A stretch of DNA of 64,000 bases from Maribacter vaceletii (GCF_003634105.1 NZ_RBIQ01000007.1:1240001-1304000), one strand, 5' to 3'. Counted from the stretch's first letter, positions 42,001 to 51,186 are shown. Made by a program: numbers and translations. The notes: generated by a model from the sequence alone, not told the origin.

Positions 42001-44551
42001 TGGTGAAAATGCAACAGTATCATTCCCAAGTTCGGAAGGTGGGAGAGCTTTAGTTACTATAGAAAACGGAAGTGAGGTTTTAGAATCTCTTTGGGTAGAA
42101 GCTACCAAAGGAGAAACTAAATTTACATTGCCAATAACCCAATTATATACACCAAATGTTTTTATTCATATTACCTTATTACAGCCGCATGCAAGTACTT
42201 TAAATGATAGTCCTATTCGTTTGTATGGTTTAGTGCCAATAGCAGTAGAAAATCCGGAAACTAAATTGCAACCTGTTGTAAAAATGCCAGATGTTCTAAG
42301 ACCAGAAGAAGAAATAAAACTTACGGTAAAGGAAAACAAAGGAAAAGCAATGTCGTATAGCATTGCTATTGTAGATGAAGGTTTATTAGATTTAACCCGA
42401 TTTAAAACTCCAAACCCATGGAATACCTTTTATGCTAAAGAAGCATTGGGAGTAAAAACTTGGGATGTTTATGATGATGTTATTGGGGCTTTTAGAGGTA
42501 AAATAAATCAGGTATTTGCCATTGGTGGAGATGATGAATTAGCAGGGGCTAAAAATAAAAAAGCAAATAGATTTGCCCCTATGGTGGTGCATTTAGGACC
42601 GTTTGAGTTAAAAGAAGGAAAATCTAAAACCCATAAAATAAAGATTCCAAAATATGTTGGTTCTGTTCGTACTATGGTTGTTGCTGGTGATGTTAGTAAG
42701 GAAGCATATGGTATTTTAGAAAAAACTACTCCTGTACGTAAGCCATTAATGATTTTGGCTTCTTTACCAAGGAAAATTACACCAGGTGAAAAAGTAACAC
42801 TTCCTGTTACTGTATTTGCCATGGAAAAGAAAATTAAGAATGTTACTTTAAAAATAAAACAAGACAAAGCTTTTACGGTAGAAGGAGGAGCATCACAATC
42901 GTTGAGTTTCTCAGAACCCGATGAAAAGATGGCATATTTTACGCTAAATGTTTCGGATTTTAAAGGAATAGGAAAGGTAGTGGTTGAAGCATCTGGTAAT
43001 GGCGAAAAAGCATCTTTTGAAATTCCTATAGATGTAGTTAATCCTAACCCTATGACCTCTAAAACAGAACAAATTGTTTTAGATGCTAATGCAGAACAAA
43101 CAATTTCTTTAGAGTCTTTTGGAATTAACGAAAGCAACTCTGTAGATGTTGAGTTTTCTACCTTACCAGCAATGAATTTTAATGGGCGCATGCAACAACT
43201 TATTCGTTATCCGCATGGCTGTGTAGAACAAACAACATCGGGAGCTTTTCCACAGTTGTTTTTAACTTCCATTTTTGATGTTACTTCTAACAAGAAAAAA
43301 CGAATTCAGCAAAATATAGAAAGTGCTATTAAAAGACTAGGAGGTTTTCAATTAGCTAACGGAGGCTTAGGCTATTGGCCAGGACAAAAACAAGCTAATG
43401 ATTGGGGAACAACCTATGCAGGGCACTTTTTACTAGAAGCAGAAAAAAGGGGTTATGTATTGCCAATAGGGTTTAAATCTAGTTGGGTAAATTATCAAAA
43501 ACAAATAGCAAAGCAGTGGCGTTCAGGAAACTCAAGTTCTTCCTTAGCGCAAGCGTATCGTTTATATACCTTGGCTCTTTCTGGAAATGCAGATGTAGCT
43601 TCTATGAACAGATTAAGAGAAACTAAAGAATTGTCTAATGATGCCTATTTTAAATTAGCAGCAGCCTATGCACAAATAGGACAAGTAAAAGTAGCAAAAG
43701 ATTTATTGTTAAAAGCAAAATGGGAGTTTGTTAAGAAAAAGAACTCGTATTATACCTATGGCTCTTCTTTACGAAATAAGGCAATGGCATTAGAAACAGT
43801 TGTATTAGTAGAGGATAAAATGAAAGCGCAACAATTAGCAAAAGAAATTGCAATGGTGTTATCTGAAAAAAGATGGTTAAGCACTCAAGAAACTGCTTAT
43901 AGCTTATTAAGTATGGCAAAGTTTGCCGATATGGTTGGTGGTAAAGGTATTAGTACAAGTATCTCTGTAAATGGAAAATCAGATAAAATAAGTACTTCTA
44001 AAACACTAGTAAATAGGAATTTTGAAATTAAAAAAGGGACTAATACAGTTACCATTAAAAATAAAGAAGGGAATACTGTTTATGTGAGTATAGTTACCAA
44101 TGGTATTTTACCTGTAGGAGAAGAAAAAATAATTACACAAAACCTTACAGCAAATGTGGTATATAAAAATAGAAATGGCTCTACATTAGAGATAGCTGAA
44201 ATACAGCAGGGAACAGATTTTGTTGCTGAGGTTACCATTACCAATACATCTAGTTCTAAATTAAAAGACATGGCAATGTCTCAGATATTTCCAAGTGGGT
44301 GGGAAATTGTAAATACCAGATTTACAGACTTTGGAAGTTTTGCGGAGAATAATGTAACCCATACAGATATAAGAGATGATAGAGCTAATTTTTATTTTGA
44401 TATGAAACCTAAAGAAAGCAAAACCTTTAGAGTATTACTTAATGCTTCTTATTTAGGAACGTACTATTTACCAGGAGTACAAGCAGAAGCCATGTATAAT
44501 AATGATTATATGGTACGTACTAAAGGGCAATGGGTAAAGGTGGTGCAGTAA
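39035..44551 (+). CDS. Alpha-2-macroglobulin family lipoprotein
   Basis: A giant periplasmic protease trap of 1838 residues. The lipoprotein signal ends LIILISC (Cys19), so it is membrane-anchored. Tandem macroglobulin beta domains fill the first ~1200 residues, including a VWPGD-like entry (GVWRPGDKIYLSF). The thioester motif is intact: Cys1396-Val-Glu-Gln1399 in YPHGCVEQTTSG, followed by the alpha-helical thioester domain (GGLGYWPGQ). Bacterial members bind attacking proteases covalently and pair with penicillin-binding protein 1C for wall repair; here pbpC lies 1.6 kb downstream. Confidence 0.96.
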   Translation: MNSKSIFYLFFFLIILISCNSKQKNTSDTFNDLSKYQDYISEVSHGIISVKSDVRVVFNTPIEGWENGLELDKSLFKVSPKTAGKVIALDNRTIAFVPEKAFKQDTDYAFTLDIETILPDLPKELREMSFGVKTLKQQFNIYTNAIQSYSKNYQYINGQLRSSDVLTLENAKNLVRITHKGKKITPKFDGGLKEGTQFSFTIDSIQRFKEDSELLVTWSGKELDIESEGENKISIAGKNNFTILDVTLDTSENQIIILNFSDPIKKSQNFKGLVVLEGDDKPKYSVDGNILKVYPSKEMNGTAQLEVFDGIESTDGYKLKSKYKERVAFEEIKPQVRLLSNGTILPSSNNLKINFEAVNLKAVDVTVLKIYENNILQFLQNNNINGQGNLRSVARPIITKKIDLVSKLSNNIGKWKAHALDLKSIITPEVGAIYRVEFTYKGTYSLYTCSSTNFEAEDPTDSFDEEQEDSSWDGVENYYNDYYYNYNWSERENPCNTSYYYNKKIGINVLATDIGVTVKKGLNKSYFIAVNDIVSTKPIAGAKVTFYNYQQQEVGKVTTDEKGISFFDSDKLAFFAIVESNGQKNYIKLNDGNALSVSKFNVSGVQLQKGIKGFIFAERGVWRPGDKIYLSFMLNDNANKLPENHPVKLELLDPYNSVVHREVKTNGTQNFYHFNLKTDENAVTGNWLAKVSVGGTSFTKTLKIETIKPNRLKIKTAFDKEVLSSKSPIDGEIEVKWLHGAIAKNLKADITGKFNSKATTFKTFPGYVFDDPSRNFSSEEQVVFNGKINGEGKAKFNVNPQLTAKAPGMLNAAFITKVYENGGDFSTDVFTKEYSPYATYIGLNAPKGDKRRGMLLTDVKHKFEVVSVDENGKPKATKNLKVTIHKVNWRWWWDTSADNLSSYSSSQYRDEIFSKTISTGSNGKGSFEFELKYPDWGRYLVRVEDTKGGHATGKAVYVDWPGWAGKSKKNDPSAATMLSFSTDKENYKVGENATVSFPSSEGGRALVTIENGSEVLESLWVEATKGETKFTLPITQLYTPNVFIHITLLQPHASTLNDSPIRLYGLVPIAVENPETKLQPVVKMPDVLRPEEEIKLTVKENKGKAMSYSIAIVDEGLLDLTRFKTPNPWNTFYAKEALGVKTWDVYDDVIGAFRGKINQVFAIGGDDELAGAKNKKANRFAPMVVHLGPFELKEGKSKTHKIKIPKYVGSVRTMVVAGDVSKEAYGILEKTTPVRKPLMILASLPRKITPGEKVTLPVTVFAMEKKIKNVTLKIKQDKAFTVEGGASQSLSFSEPDEKMAYFTLNVSDFKGIGKVVVEASGNGEKASFEIPIDVVNPNPMTSKTEQIVLDANAEQTISLESFGINESNSVDVEFSTLPAMNFNGRMQQLIRYPHGCVEQTTSGAFPQLFLTSIFDVTSNKKKRIQQNIESAIKRLGGFQLANGGLGYWPGQKQANDWGTTYAGHFLLEAEKRGYVLPIGFKSSWVNYQKQIAKQWRSGNSSSSLAQAYRLYTLALSGNADVASMNRLRETKELSNDAYFKLAAAYAQIGQVKVAKDLLLKAKWEFVKKKNSYYTYGSSLRNKAMALETVVLVEDKMKAQQLAKEIAMVLSEKRWLSTQETAYSLLSMAKFADMVGGKGISTSISVNGKSDKISTSKTLVNRNFEIKKGTNTVTIKNKEGNTVYVSIVTNGILPVGEEKIITQNLTANVVYKNRNGSTLEIAEIQQGTDFVAEVTITNTSSSKLKDMAMSQIFPSGWEIVNTRFTDFGSFAENNVTHTDIRDDRANFYFDMKPKESKTFRVLLNASYLGTYYLPGVQAEAMYNNDYMVRTKGQWVKVVQ

Positions 44552-44573
44552 TTTTATGAAAATAAATAGGTAT

Positions 44574-45014
44574 TTACAGCATATAAAAAGAACTGTCTAC
44601 TAAAACAGATTCGGAGGTTTTAGCCCATACTAAAGCCTCTTTTAGAGAAGTAAAAGTTTGTAGTTTAGGCATAAAAACTTTCTCTAACATACCATTAAAA
44701 AAACCTCTTTTGGTATAACTAACTATACCGTATCCCCTGAATTTAACATCATGGTTTTTAAACTTTAACCAATCAGACGGAACCACGGAATAGTCATTAA
44801 TACGATGACTTATGTAAATTAAATCTTGAGATTTATCTTGATAAATACTTAGAAATTCATCTACTAAAAATTTTCCTTGTGCTTCCCAAGAAATAACAAC
44901 ATCCTCTTTTACTTCGCCAACAATAAAATTATCGTACAAGTAAAAATCCCCAAAATCATAACTTAAAATATGAAGGGGTTTTTTGTAAAAAAAATACTCT
45001 TTTATTCTTTTCAA
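44574..45014 (-). CDS. Hypothetical protein, possible STAS/SEC14-like fold
   Basis: A 146-residue soluble protein I cannot name. It has an alternating alpha/beta pattern (VVISWEAQGKFLVDEFLSIY, DLIYISHRINDYSVVPSDWL), which recalls small STAS/SEC14-like proteins of flavobacteria. The only possible start near the N-terminus is TTG at 45014, since an in-frame stop lies seven codons upstream and the first internal Met is far downstream. It converges on the macroglobulin gene. An inverted repeat lies 44 bases upstream of its start. Confidence 0.7.
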   Translation of the reverse strand: MKRIKEYFFYKKPLHILSYDFGDFYLYDNFIVGEVKEDVVISWEAQGKFLVDEFLSIYQDKSQDLIYISHRINDYSVVPSDWLKFKNHDVKFRGYGIVSYTKRGFFNGMLEKVFMPKLQTFTSLKEALVWAKTSESVLVDSSFYML

Positions 45015-45057
45015 AGTATAGTGTACTGCTGTTCTAAAAGCAAAAGAAAAGAATGTT

Positions 45058-45074
45058 AATGTATTTATTACATT
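45058..45074. repeat. AATGTA-N5-TACATT inverted repeat
   Basis: A 6-bp perfect inverted repeat around five bases, 44 bases upstream of the TTG-started gene at 45014. A further AATGTA half-site occurs about 35 bases on. It looks like a regulator site, not a terminator (no T-run). Confidence 0.35.
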
Positions 45075-45168
45075 TAATCGGTTAAAAACGAAAAAAGTCT
45101 GCCTAATGTAATATTAAGATAAAAAGATTTAGAAATAACAAAATTTGTAGGACAAAACGTTTTTTAAT

Positions 45169-45669
45169 TTATAGTTTTTCATCTGCTTTTTCAGGTAAAA
45201 CAGTATCAAAAACAAAAGCACCAATTTCTTTTATTGGCTCATAGAGTATAGATTCTTTTTTAGCATCATCACTAATAAAATTTAGTGTATTATTCATACG
45301 GTCAAAGAATACCAATAAAGCCCCAACAATTACAGCAACTTTTAAAGCTCCAAATAAAGCTCCAGCCACTTTGTTTAAAAAACCTAACATAGCAAAATCT
45401 GCTACTTTAGTTAGTAATTTCCCAGCAACATGGACCAATATAACTATAGCAACAAAAGTAATTATAAAGGAGGCAACATTCATGTAGTGAGCATTCCATT
45501 GCATATGTTCTGCTAAATAATCGCCAGTTATGTATGAAAAATGTATAGCACCATAAATTCCTGCAATAAGAGCAATTATAGAAGCAATTTCAACAAAAAG
45601 GCCATTTTTAAGACCTTTATAAAGACCCCAAATAAGTAATATTCCTAAAACAATATCTAATATAGCCAT
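45169..45669 (-). CDS. CvpA-family membrane protein
   Basis: A 166-residue inner-membrane protein with four hydrophobic segments (about 2-20, 25-45, 62-84, 100-120). The start ILDIVLGILLIWGLYKGLKNG and the AGALFGALKV motif are typical of CvpA, first tied to colicin V secretion but now linked to envelope stability. It is divergent from the gene at 45756, with good -7 boxes for both. Confidence 0.9.
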   Translation of the reverse strand: MAILDIVLGILLIWGLYKGLKNGLFVEIASIIALIAGIYGAIHFSYITGDYLAEHMQWNAHYMNVASFIITFVAIVILVHVAGKLLTKVADFAMLGFLNKVAGALFGALKVAVIVGALLVFFDRMNNTLNFISDDAKKESILYEPIKEIGAFVFDTVLPEKADEKL

Positions 45670-45685
45670 GCCTGTTTAATTTAGA

Positions 45686-45714
45686 CAAATATAAAACTTT
45701 GATTTGTACCTTTG
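45686..45714. promoter_or_regulatory. Divergent -7 elements of cvpA and the 45756 gene
   Basis: TATATTTG on the minus strand (45686-45693) and TACCTTTG on the plus strand (45707-45714) both match TAnnTTTG. No TTG stands at the ideal distance for either, so strengths are uncertain. Confidence 0.45.
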
Positions 45715-45755
45715 ATTTTTTAAAAATAAAAGACTACAGGTTAAAAAAATAAATA

Positions 45756-46112
45756 ATGTCTAGAGATATAGAGTTAAAAGAGCGCTGGAAAGATTTAGTA
45801 GAAAAACTTTCTAAACAATTTGCAGATGGGGATACCTTAGATTTAGATGCCATTATTTATTTAGTTGGTATACAAGAATTAGGACAATATGATAAGAAGT
45901 ATAAGAAAGACGAAAAATTGAATTTAATGCACATTGCTATCTGCAGGTTATTAGAGCCTTATGGATATTATAAATTTGATTTTTTTGATGAAGAAGGTTG
46001 GCCTCATTATATTGTTGTAGAAGAATTACCTGCTTTAAAAGCAGGAGAACAATCCGTATTAATGAAAGAAGCAATTGTGGGTTATTTTCTTGAGAAAGAA
46101 TATATAGTATAA
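45756..46112 (+). CDS. Conserved-looking hypothetical protein before pbpC
   Basis: A 118-residue soluble, acidic protein, unrecognised. It is largely helical (ELKERWKDLVEKLSKQFADG) with LDAIIYLVGIQELG and FDEEGWPHYIVVEELPAL in the middle. It has no cysteine-rich or catalytic motif. It precedes pbpC by 27 bases on the same strand and is probably co-transcribed with it. Confidence 0.75.
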   Translation: MSRDIELKERWKDLVEKLSKQFADGDTLDLDAIIYLVGIQELGQYDKKYKKDEKLNLMHIAICRLLEPYGYYKFDFFDEEGWPHYIVVEELPALKAGEQSVLMKEAIVGYFLEKEYIV

Positions 46113-46139
46113 ATAATGAGTTGGATGCGTTCCTAGATT

Positions 46140-48488
46140 ATGAAAAAAAGAATAGCACAGTTTCTAAAAAGACATCCAAAGAAACTTTTTGTTTTTAGTG
46201 TGTTATGCATTCTTTATTATTTTTGTCTTCCTAATGTTTTATTTAATAGCCCAACAGCAACCGTAGTAGAGAGTAGTGATAATACTTTAATAGGAGCTAC
46301 TATTGCAGCAGATGGGCAATGGCGATTTCCAAAAGTGGATAGTGTACCTTATAAATTTAAAACGTGTATTATTCAGTTTGAAGATGCACATTTTTATAAG
46401 CATCCTGGATTTAATCCAGTTTCTATGGCTAAGGCTATTAAAACCAATTTGTATGCGGGTAAAACACTTCGTGGAGGTAGTACTATTACCCAACAGGTTA
46501 TTCGCTTGGCAAGAGAAAATAAGAAACGGTCTTACCTAGAAAAAGTAATAGAGTTAGTTTGGGCAACAAGGTTAGAGTTAAGACATTCTAAAAAGGAAAT
46601 TTTAGAATTGTATACTAGTAATGCCCCTTTTGGAGGCAATGTAGTAGGTTTAGAAGTAGCGTCTTGGCGGTACTATGGCTTACAAGCTTACCAACTATCA
46701 TGGGCACAATCTGCTACTTTAGCAGTTTTACCAAATGTTCCAAGTTTAATTTATCCTGGAAAAAACCAAGAGCTATTATTAAAAAAAAGAAATCGACTTT
46801 TAAAAAAGCTATTAGAAATAGGTGTTTTTGATAAAACAACATACGAGTTAGCTTTACTAGAAGAGTTGCCACAAAAACCGTATGCTTTACCAAAAATAGC
46901 ACCACATTTAGTGCAAGAAATTGCAAAAAAATATAAAGGGGAAAGAATAACAACATCTATAGATAGGGGGTTACAAAAAAATGCAAATAGAATAGTAGAA
47001 AAACATTACCAAAGATTAAAACAAAATTTAGTGCATAATGCAGGAGTTTTAGTTTTAGATGTAAAAACTAGAAAAGTCTTAGCCTATGTTGGAAATACAC
47101 CAACAACTAAGGAGTTTCAAAAAGATGTTAATCTAATAAACGCTAATAGAAGTACGGGAAGTGTAATAAAACCATTGCTTTATACTGCTATGCTAGATGC
47201 TGGTGAATTGTTGCCAGAAATGTTGGTGCCAGATGTACCCACCCAAATTGCAGGATATACGCCAGAGAATTTTAATGAAGATTATAGTGGCGCTGTAACA
47301 GCCAAGAAGGCATTGGCGAGGTCTTTAAATATTCCTGCAGTACGTTTATTACAATCGTATGGTTTAGAAAAATTTCGTGATCAGCTTAATTATTTTAATC
47401 TAGAAGGAATTAATAAATCTGCAGACCATTATGGTTTAACCTTAATTTTAGGAGGGGCAGAAAGCAATCTTTGGGATTTATGTAAAAGCTATGCAAATTT
47501 AGCTTCTACTGTAAATCATTTTAATGATACCTCTAGCGAGTACTATAAAAACGAATTTGTAGCCCCAATTTTAGAAAAGAAAGAGAACGTAAATTTTGGA
47601 GAATTAAGTAGAGAAAAGAACACTTTCGATGCGGGGAGTATTTACTTGACATTTGAAGCTATGAAAGAAGTGAATAGACCAGAAGGGAGCGAATCTTGGG
47701 AATTTTATGACAGCAGTAAAGAAATAGCTTGGAAAACAGGTACTAGTTATGGTAATAAAGACGCTTGGGCTATTGGGGTAACAAAAGATTATGTGGTTGG
47801 TGTTTGGGCTGGTAATGCAGATGGAGAAGGAAGACCAAACCATACTGGAGTAAGTAGTGCTGCCCCTATTTTATTTGATGTTTTTGATGTGTTACCAAAA
47901 TTGGACTGGTTTGCAAAACCTTTAGATGAATTTATCGATACTAGAGTTTGTGCTAAAAGCGGGTATTTAGCAACTCCTATTTGCCCATCCATGACCATTT
48001 CTATTCCAAATAAAGAAAATAAGATTAAGGAATGCTCTTATCATAAAAACATACAATTAGATGCAAAGAAACAATTTAGGGTAAATTCTTCCTGCGCAGA
48101 TTTATCCAATACAATAACAGAATCTTGGTTTGTACTACCACCTTTAATGGAGTTTTATTATAAAAAAACGCATCTTGATTATAGAATACTCCCAAGCTTT
48201 AAAAGGGCGTGCAAGCCAACAAATGTTTCTCCTATGCAATTTATTTACCCAAAGGATGGAAACAGAATTACGCTTACTAAAGGATTTAATGGAGAAAAGG
48301 GAGAACTTATTTTAAAACTAGCGCACTCAAAACAAGAAACGCCAGTGTATTGGTATGTAGATGAAGAGTTCATAAAAGAAACAACTAATTTTCATGAAAT
48401 TGGAATTATTCCTTCAGAAGGAAAACACAAAATTACAGTTATAGATGCTTTGGGTAATGAAGCTGTTATAAGGGTTATAATAGAGTAA
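46140..48488 (+). CDS. pbpC: Penicillin-binding protein 1C
   Basis: A bifunctional peptidoglycan synthase of 782 residues. A cytoplasmic basic tip and one membrane helix (about 17-34) precede a glycosyltransferase-51 domain (FEDAHFYKHPGF and RGGSTITQQVIRL). The transpeptidase domain has SVIK (near 340, catalytic Ser), SLN (ARSLNIP) and KTGTS (near 530). The last ~90 residues form the beta-rich PBP1C tail domain (PKDGNRITLTKGF). PBP1C is the usual partner of the macroglobulin protease trap encoded upstream. Confidence 0.96.
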   Translation: MKKRIAQFLKRHPKKLFVFSVLCILYYFCLPNVLFNSPTATVVESSDNTLIGATIAADGQWRFPKVDSVPYKFKTCIIQFEDAHFYKHPGFNPVSMAKAIKTNLYAGKTLRGGSTITQQVIRLARENKKRSYLEKVIELVWATRLELRHSKKEILELYTSNAPFGGNVVGLEVASWRYYGLQAYQLSWAQSATLAVLPNVPSLIYPGKNQELLLKKRNRLLKKLLEIGVFDKTTYELALLEELPQKPYALPKIAPHLVQEIAKKYKGERITTSIDRGLQKNANRIVEKHYQRLKQNLVHNAGVLVLDVKTRKVLAYVGNTPTTKEFQKDVNLINANRSTGSVIKPLLYTAMLDAGELLPEMLVPDVPTQIAGYTPENFNEDYSGAVTAKKALARSLNIPAVRLLQSYGLEKFRDQLNYFNLEGINKSADHYGLTLILGGAESNLWDLCKSYANLASTVNHFNDTSSEYYKNEFVAPILEKKENVNFGELSREKNTFDAGSIYLTFEAMKEVNRPEGSESWEFYDSSKEIAWKTGTSYGNKDAWAIGVTKDYVVGVWAGNADGEGRPNHTGVSSAAPILFDVFDVLPKLDWFAKPLDEFIDTRVCAKSGYLATPICPSMTISIPNKENKIKECSYHKNIQLDAKKQFRVNSSCADLSNTITESWFVLPPLMEFYYKKTHLDYRILPSFKRACKPTNVSPMQFIYPKDGNRITLTKGFNGEKGELILKLAHSKQETPVYWYVDEEFIKETTNFHEIGIIPSEGKHKITVIDALGNEAVIRVIIE

Positions 48489-48559
48489 GTAGTTTATAAT
48501 TATAGTAATATATCTAAGAATAGATTAAGGGTTTTTATAGAATGTATTGTTGTATACCG

Positions 48560-49072
48560 TTATTTTTGGAGTTCATTTTTATCTATCAACTTCAATTCTT
48601 TATGATAGGATACAATTCTGGAATGTGCAGTTCCATCAACTAATAAGATAATTATTAACATCGCAATAGTTGTAATACTAATTGCTCTCCAAGTTGGCGA
48701 ATTAATAAAGAGAATAAGAAGTGCCGCTATAATAATTAGAATAGGAATAACCTTGAATACAACTGCATATTCTTTTAAAGTACTTTCGGAACGTTCAATT
48801 TCAGATTGATAAAAAGACGGTGCATCGGCATTAAATGCTTTTTTAAATTGAGTAATTCTTGATTTATTTGTGAAAAACAAACCAACTCCTATGGTCATAA
48901 GTAATAAACCAGCCACTAATGTTGGAATAATGTATGCCTTTGCCAAATCAGTTTTTCCCAATTGCAAAAATCCAACACTTGCTAATAAAAATAAAAATCC
49001 AAAAAGAATAAAAAAACGTGTTGAGAAAACCTCGGCTTTTGCCCACTCAGTGGCTATTTTCAATATTTCCAT
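48560..49072 (-). CDS. Hypothetical four-helix membrane protein
   Basis: A 170-residue inner-membrane protein of unknown function. Helices are visible at about 16-35, 44-68, 106-125 and 130-148, with a charged loop between the second and third (FTNKSRITQFKKAFNADAP). No motif is recognised. It stands alone, 73 bases downstream of gpsA on the same strand, and converges with pbpC. Confidence 0.7.
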   Translation of the reverse strand: MEILKIATEWAKAEVFSTRFFILFGFLFLLASVGFLQLGKTDLAKAYIIPTLVAGLLLMTIGVGLFFTNKSRITQFKKAFNADAPSFYQSEIERSESTLKEYAVVFKVIPILIIIAALLILFINSPTWRAISITTIAMLIIILLVDGTAHSRIVSYHKELKLIDKNELQK

Positions 49073-49145
49073 AAAGTTTGTTTATAATTATACATAACAC
49101 TTATTTATAATATTAAGCATAATTATTAATTAGTTTATTCTCTAT

Positions 49146-50147
49146 TTAATCTAACTTATCTGTAAGGGCAGTAAATATTTTTTTTGGGTTTCTTCCTTTA
49201 TATAATACTTCATAAACAGCATCTATAATTGGTGTTCCCGACTCTTTGTTAATTTTTTGCATTAGTAAATGTGCACTTTTGGTAGCATAATACCCTTCGG
49301 CAACCATACTCATTTCCATCATAGCACTTTTTACAGTATATCCTTTACCAATCATATTGCCAAACATACGGTTACGACTAAAAGTAGAATAACCAGTCAC
49401 TAATAAATCACCTAAATAAGCTGAATTGTTAATGTTTCTTTTCATTTTATGCACACGTTTAATAAAACGTTTCATTTCACGAATAGAATTGCTCATAAGA
49501 ACACTTTGGAAATTATCACCGTAACCAAGTCCATGAGAAATTCCAGCAGCAATTGCATAAATATTTTTTAGCATAGCAGCATATTCTGTTCCTATAATAT
49601 CGTCCGATATTTTAGTTTTTATGTAATGGCTTTTTAAGTTTTCTGCTACAATTGTTGCCTTTTCTTGGTCTGCACAAGCAATGGTTAAATAGGATAATCT
49701 TTCTAAGGCAACTTCCTCTGCATGGCAGGGACCAGTAATAACACCAATGTTTTCAAAAGGGATAGCGTACTTTTCATGAAAGTGTTCCCCAACAATTAGT
49801 CCAGTTTCAGGTACAATTCCTTTTATAGCAGAGAATACAATTTTGTTCTCTAAAGAAACTGTAAGTTTTTGTAATTCAATATCTAAAAAAGCAGAGGGTA
49901 TGGCAAATATTAATAAATCGGCATTAGAAACAGCTTCGTTAATATCTGAAGTTAAATGTAATTGTTCCAGATGAAATTCTACAGAGCTTAAATAATTTGG
50001 GTTGTGTTTTTCGGTTTTAATATGGGTAATAGCATCTTCATTACGCATATACCAAATAACTTGGTCTTGGTTTTCGGTTAGCATCTTAACAATAGCTGTA
50101 GCCCAACTTCCTCCTCCTAAAACTGCAAATTTCATCCGTTTATACAT
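49146..50147 (-). CDS. gpsA: Glycerol-3-phosphate dehydrogenase [NAD(P)+]
   Basis: Reduces dihydroxyacetone phosphate to sn-glycerol-3-phosphate for phospholipid synthesis. The 333 residues match the family. VLGGGSWATAIVKML is the dinucleotide-binding loop; VITGPCHAEEVALERLSYL and the catalytic Lys in YAAMLKNIYAIAAG follow. The GGAGG twelve bases before the ATG at 50147 supports this start over an internal Met four codons later. Nothing unusual is seen. Confidence 0.95.
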   Translation of the reverse strand: MYKRMKFAVLGGGSWATAIVKMLTENQDQVIWYMRNEDAITHIKTEKHNPNYLSSVEFHLEQLHLTSDINEAVSNADLLIFAIPSAFLDIELQKLTVSLENKIVFSAIKGIVPETGLIVGEHFHEKYAIPFENIGVITGPCHAEEVALERLSYLTIACADQEKATIVAENLKSHYIKTKISDDIIGTEYAAMLKNIYAIAAGISHGLGYGDNFQSVLMSNSIREMKRFIKRVHKMKRNINNSAYLGDLLVTGYSTFSRNRMFGNMIGKGYTVKSAMMEMSMVAEGYYATKSAHLLMQKINKESGTPIIDAVYEVLYKGRNPKKIFTALTDKLD

Positions 50148-50209
50148 TATAGTATTAATCCTCCAAAATTACCAAAATTTAAGGAGCTTTCTTTAGTACA
50201 ATATAAGCA

Positions 50210-50240
50210 TTGTAAATTTTTTGGCACAAGGTTTGTTTTG
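50210..50240 (+). promoter_or_regulatory. Candidate promoter of the 50269 lipoprotein gene
   Basis: TTG (50210-50212), 20 bases, then TTGTTTTG (50233-50240), one base off TAnnTTTG. The leader to the ATG at 50269 would be about 25 bases. Confidence 0.4.
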
Positions 50241-50268
50241 TATTAAGGGAATTTAAAATATTTAAAAG

Positions 50269-51186
50269 ATGAAAGCAGTAAAATTACTTATAGGATTTAT
50301 ATTAGTAGGAACCTTACTTTCTTCTTGTTATGCAGATGTAATAATAGAAGACGAATATATAGAGGAACCAATTTATACTACCAATCAGGTTTTACAATCG
50401 TATGACTTATGGTATATAGATATTAACGCGACCAAGGGTAATGGCGAAGTTCCTTTTTTACAGCGAGCATTTACCGTTTCATTTAAAAACGGGAAAATGT
50501 ATGCTAATAATAATATTGTAGGTATTGGTAACACCGGAAATGGCTTTGGAATCCCTGTAGGATATTATGATGGCTATAGTGGTGCGGTAGATATAGATCA
50601 TGATGTAGATGGTTCTTGGATATTAGAAGTGCTTACGGTTAATAATAATACAATAGAATTGTATGATGCTGGATCTAGAACATCTTACTTTTTAAAAGGA
50701 TATTATACAGATACGTTTGATTATGATTACGTGTTTTATGATAACATAAACTACTTTTTGCAAGAGTATGATGCTTGGGAAAAAAGTTATACTAGTGAAG
50801 AAGGAGCAATAAATGATTTTGATGAAGAGAATTATTTACAATTTTTACCAGATTACTTTAGGTCATCTATAGATAAAAATGGCACCTCTATTTCTAGATT
50901 ACAGTGGGATTTTGAAGGAGAATATCAGGTGTATGACATAGAAAACGATGAAACGCTTAAAACTTTAACACTTGCATATGATTTCATGGGCAATGATTAC
51001 TTTGAACTATACGTTATTAATGATAGTACTATAGAGCTATATCACCCAGATAGTAAAACGGTTTATGAGTTTACAGGAAAAGGGTATCAGCAGTACTTAA
51101 AATCGGGAAAAAGCTCGGTAAGTAAAAAGAGAAAAAAGACTTCGAATCCTACAATGAATGTAAAACGAAGTAGAAAAATAAAGTAA
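50269..51186 (+). CDS. Lipoprotein with two tandem similar domains
   Basis: A 305-residue lipoprotein; the signal ends TLLSSC (Cys20). The body contains two similar halves: NNNTIELYDAGSRTSYFLKG in the first and NDSTIELYHPDSKTVYEFTG in the second, each preceded by a YDxW segment (YDLWYIDI, YDAWEKSY). This reads as a duplicated lipocalin-like beta domain. The tail is strongly basic (KSSVSKKRKKTSN). Function is unknown. It is monocistronic with a terminator downstream. Confidence 0.8.
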   Translation: MKAVKLLIGFILVGTLLSSCYADVIIEDEYIEEPIYTTNQVLQSYDLWYIDINATKGNGEVPFLQRAFTVSFKNGKMYANNNIVGIGNTGNGFGIPVGYYDGYSGAVDIDHDVDGSWILEVLTVNNNTIELYDAGSRTSYFLKGYYTDTFDYDYVFYDNINYFLQEYDAWEKSYTSEEGAINDFDEENYLQFLPDYFRSSIDKNGTSISRLQWDFEGEYQVYDIENDETLKTLTLAYDFMGNDYFELYVINDSTIELYHPDSKTVYEFTGKGYQQYLKSGKSSVSKKRKKTSNPTMNVKRSRKIK

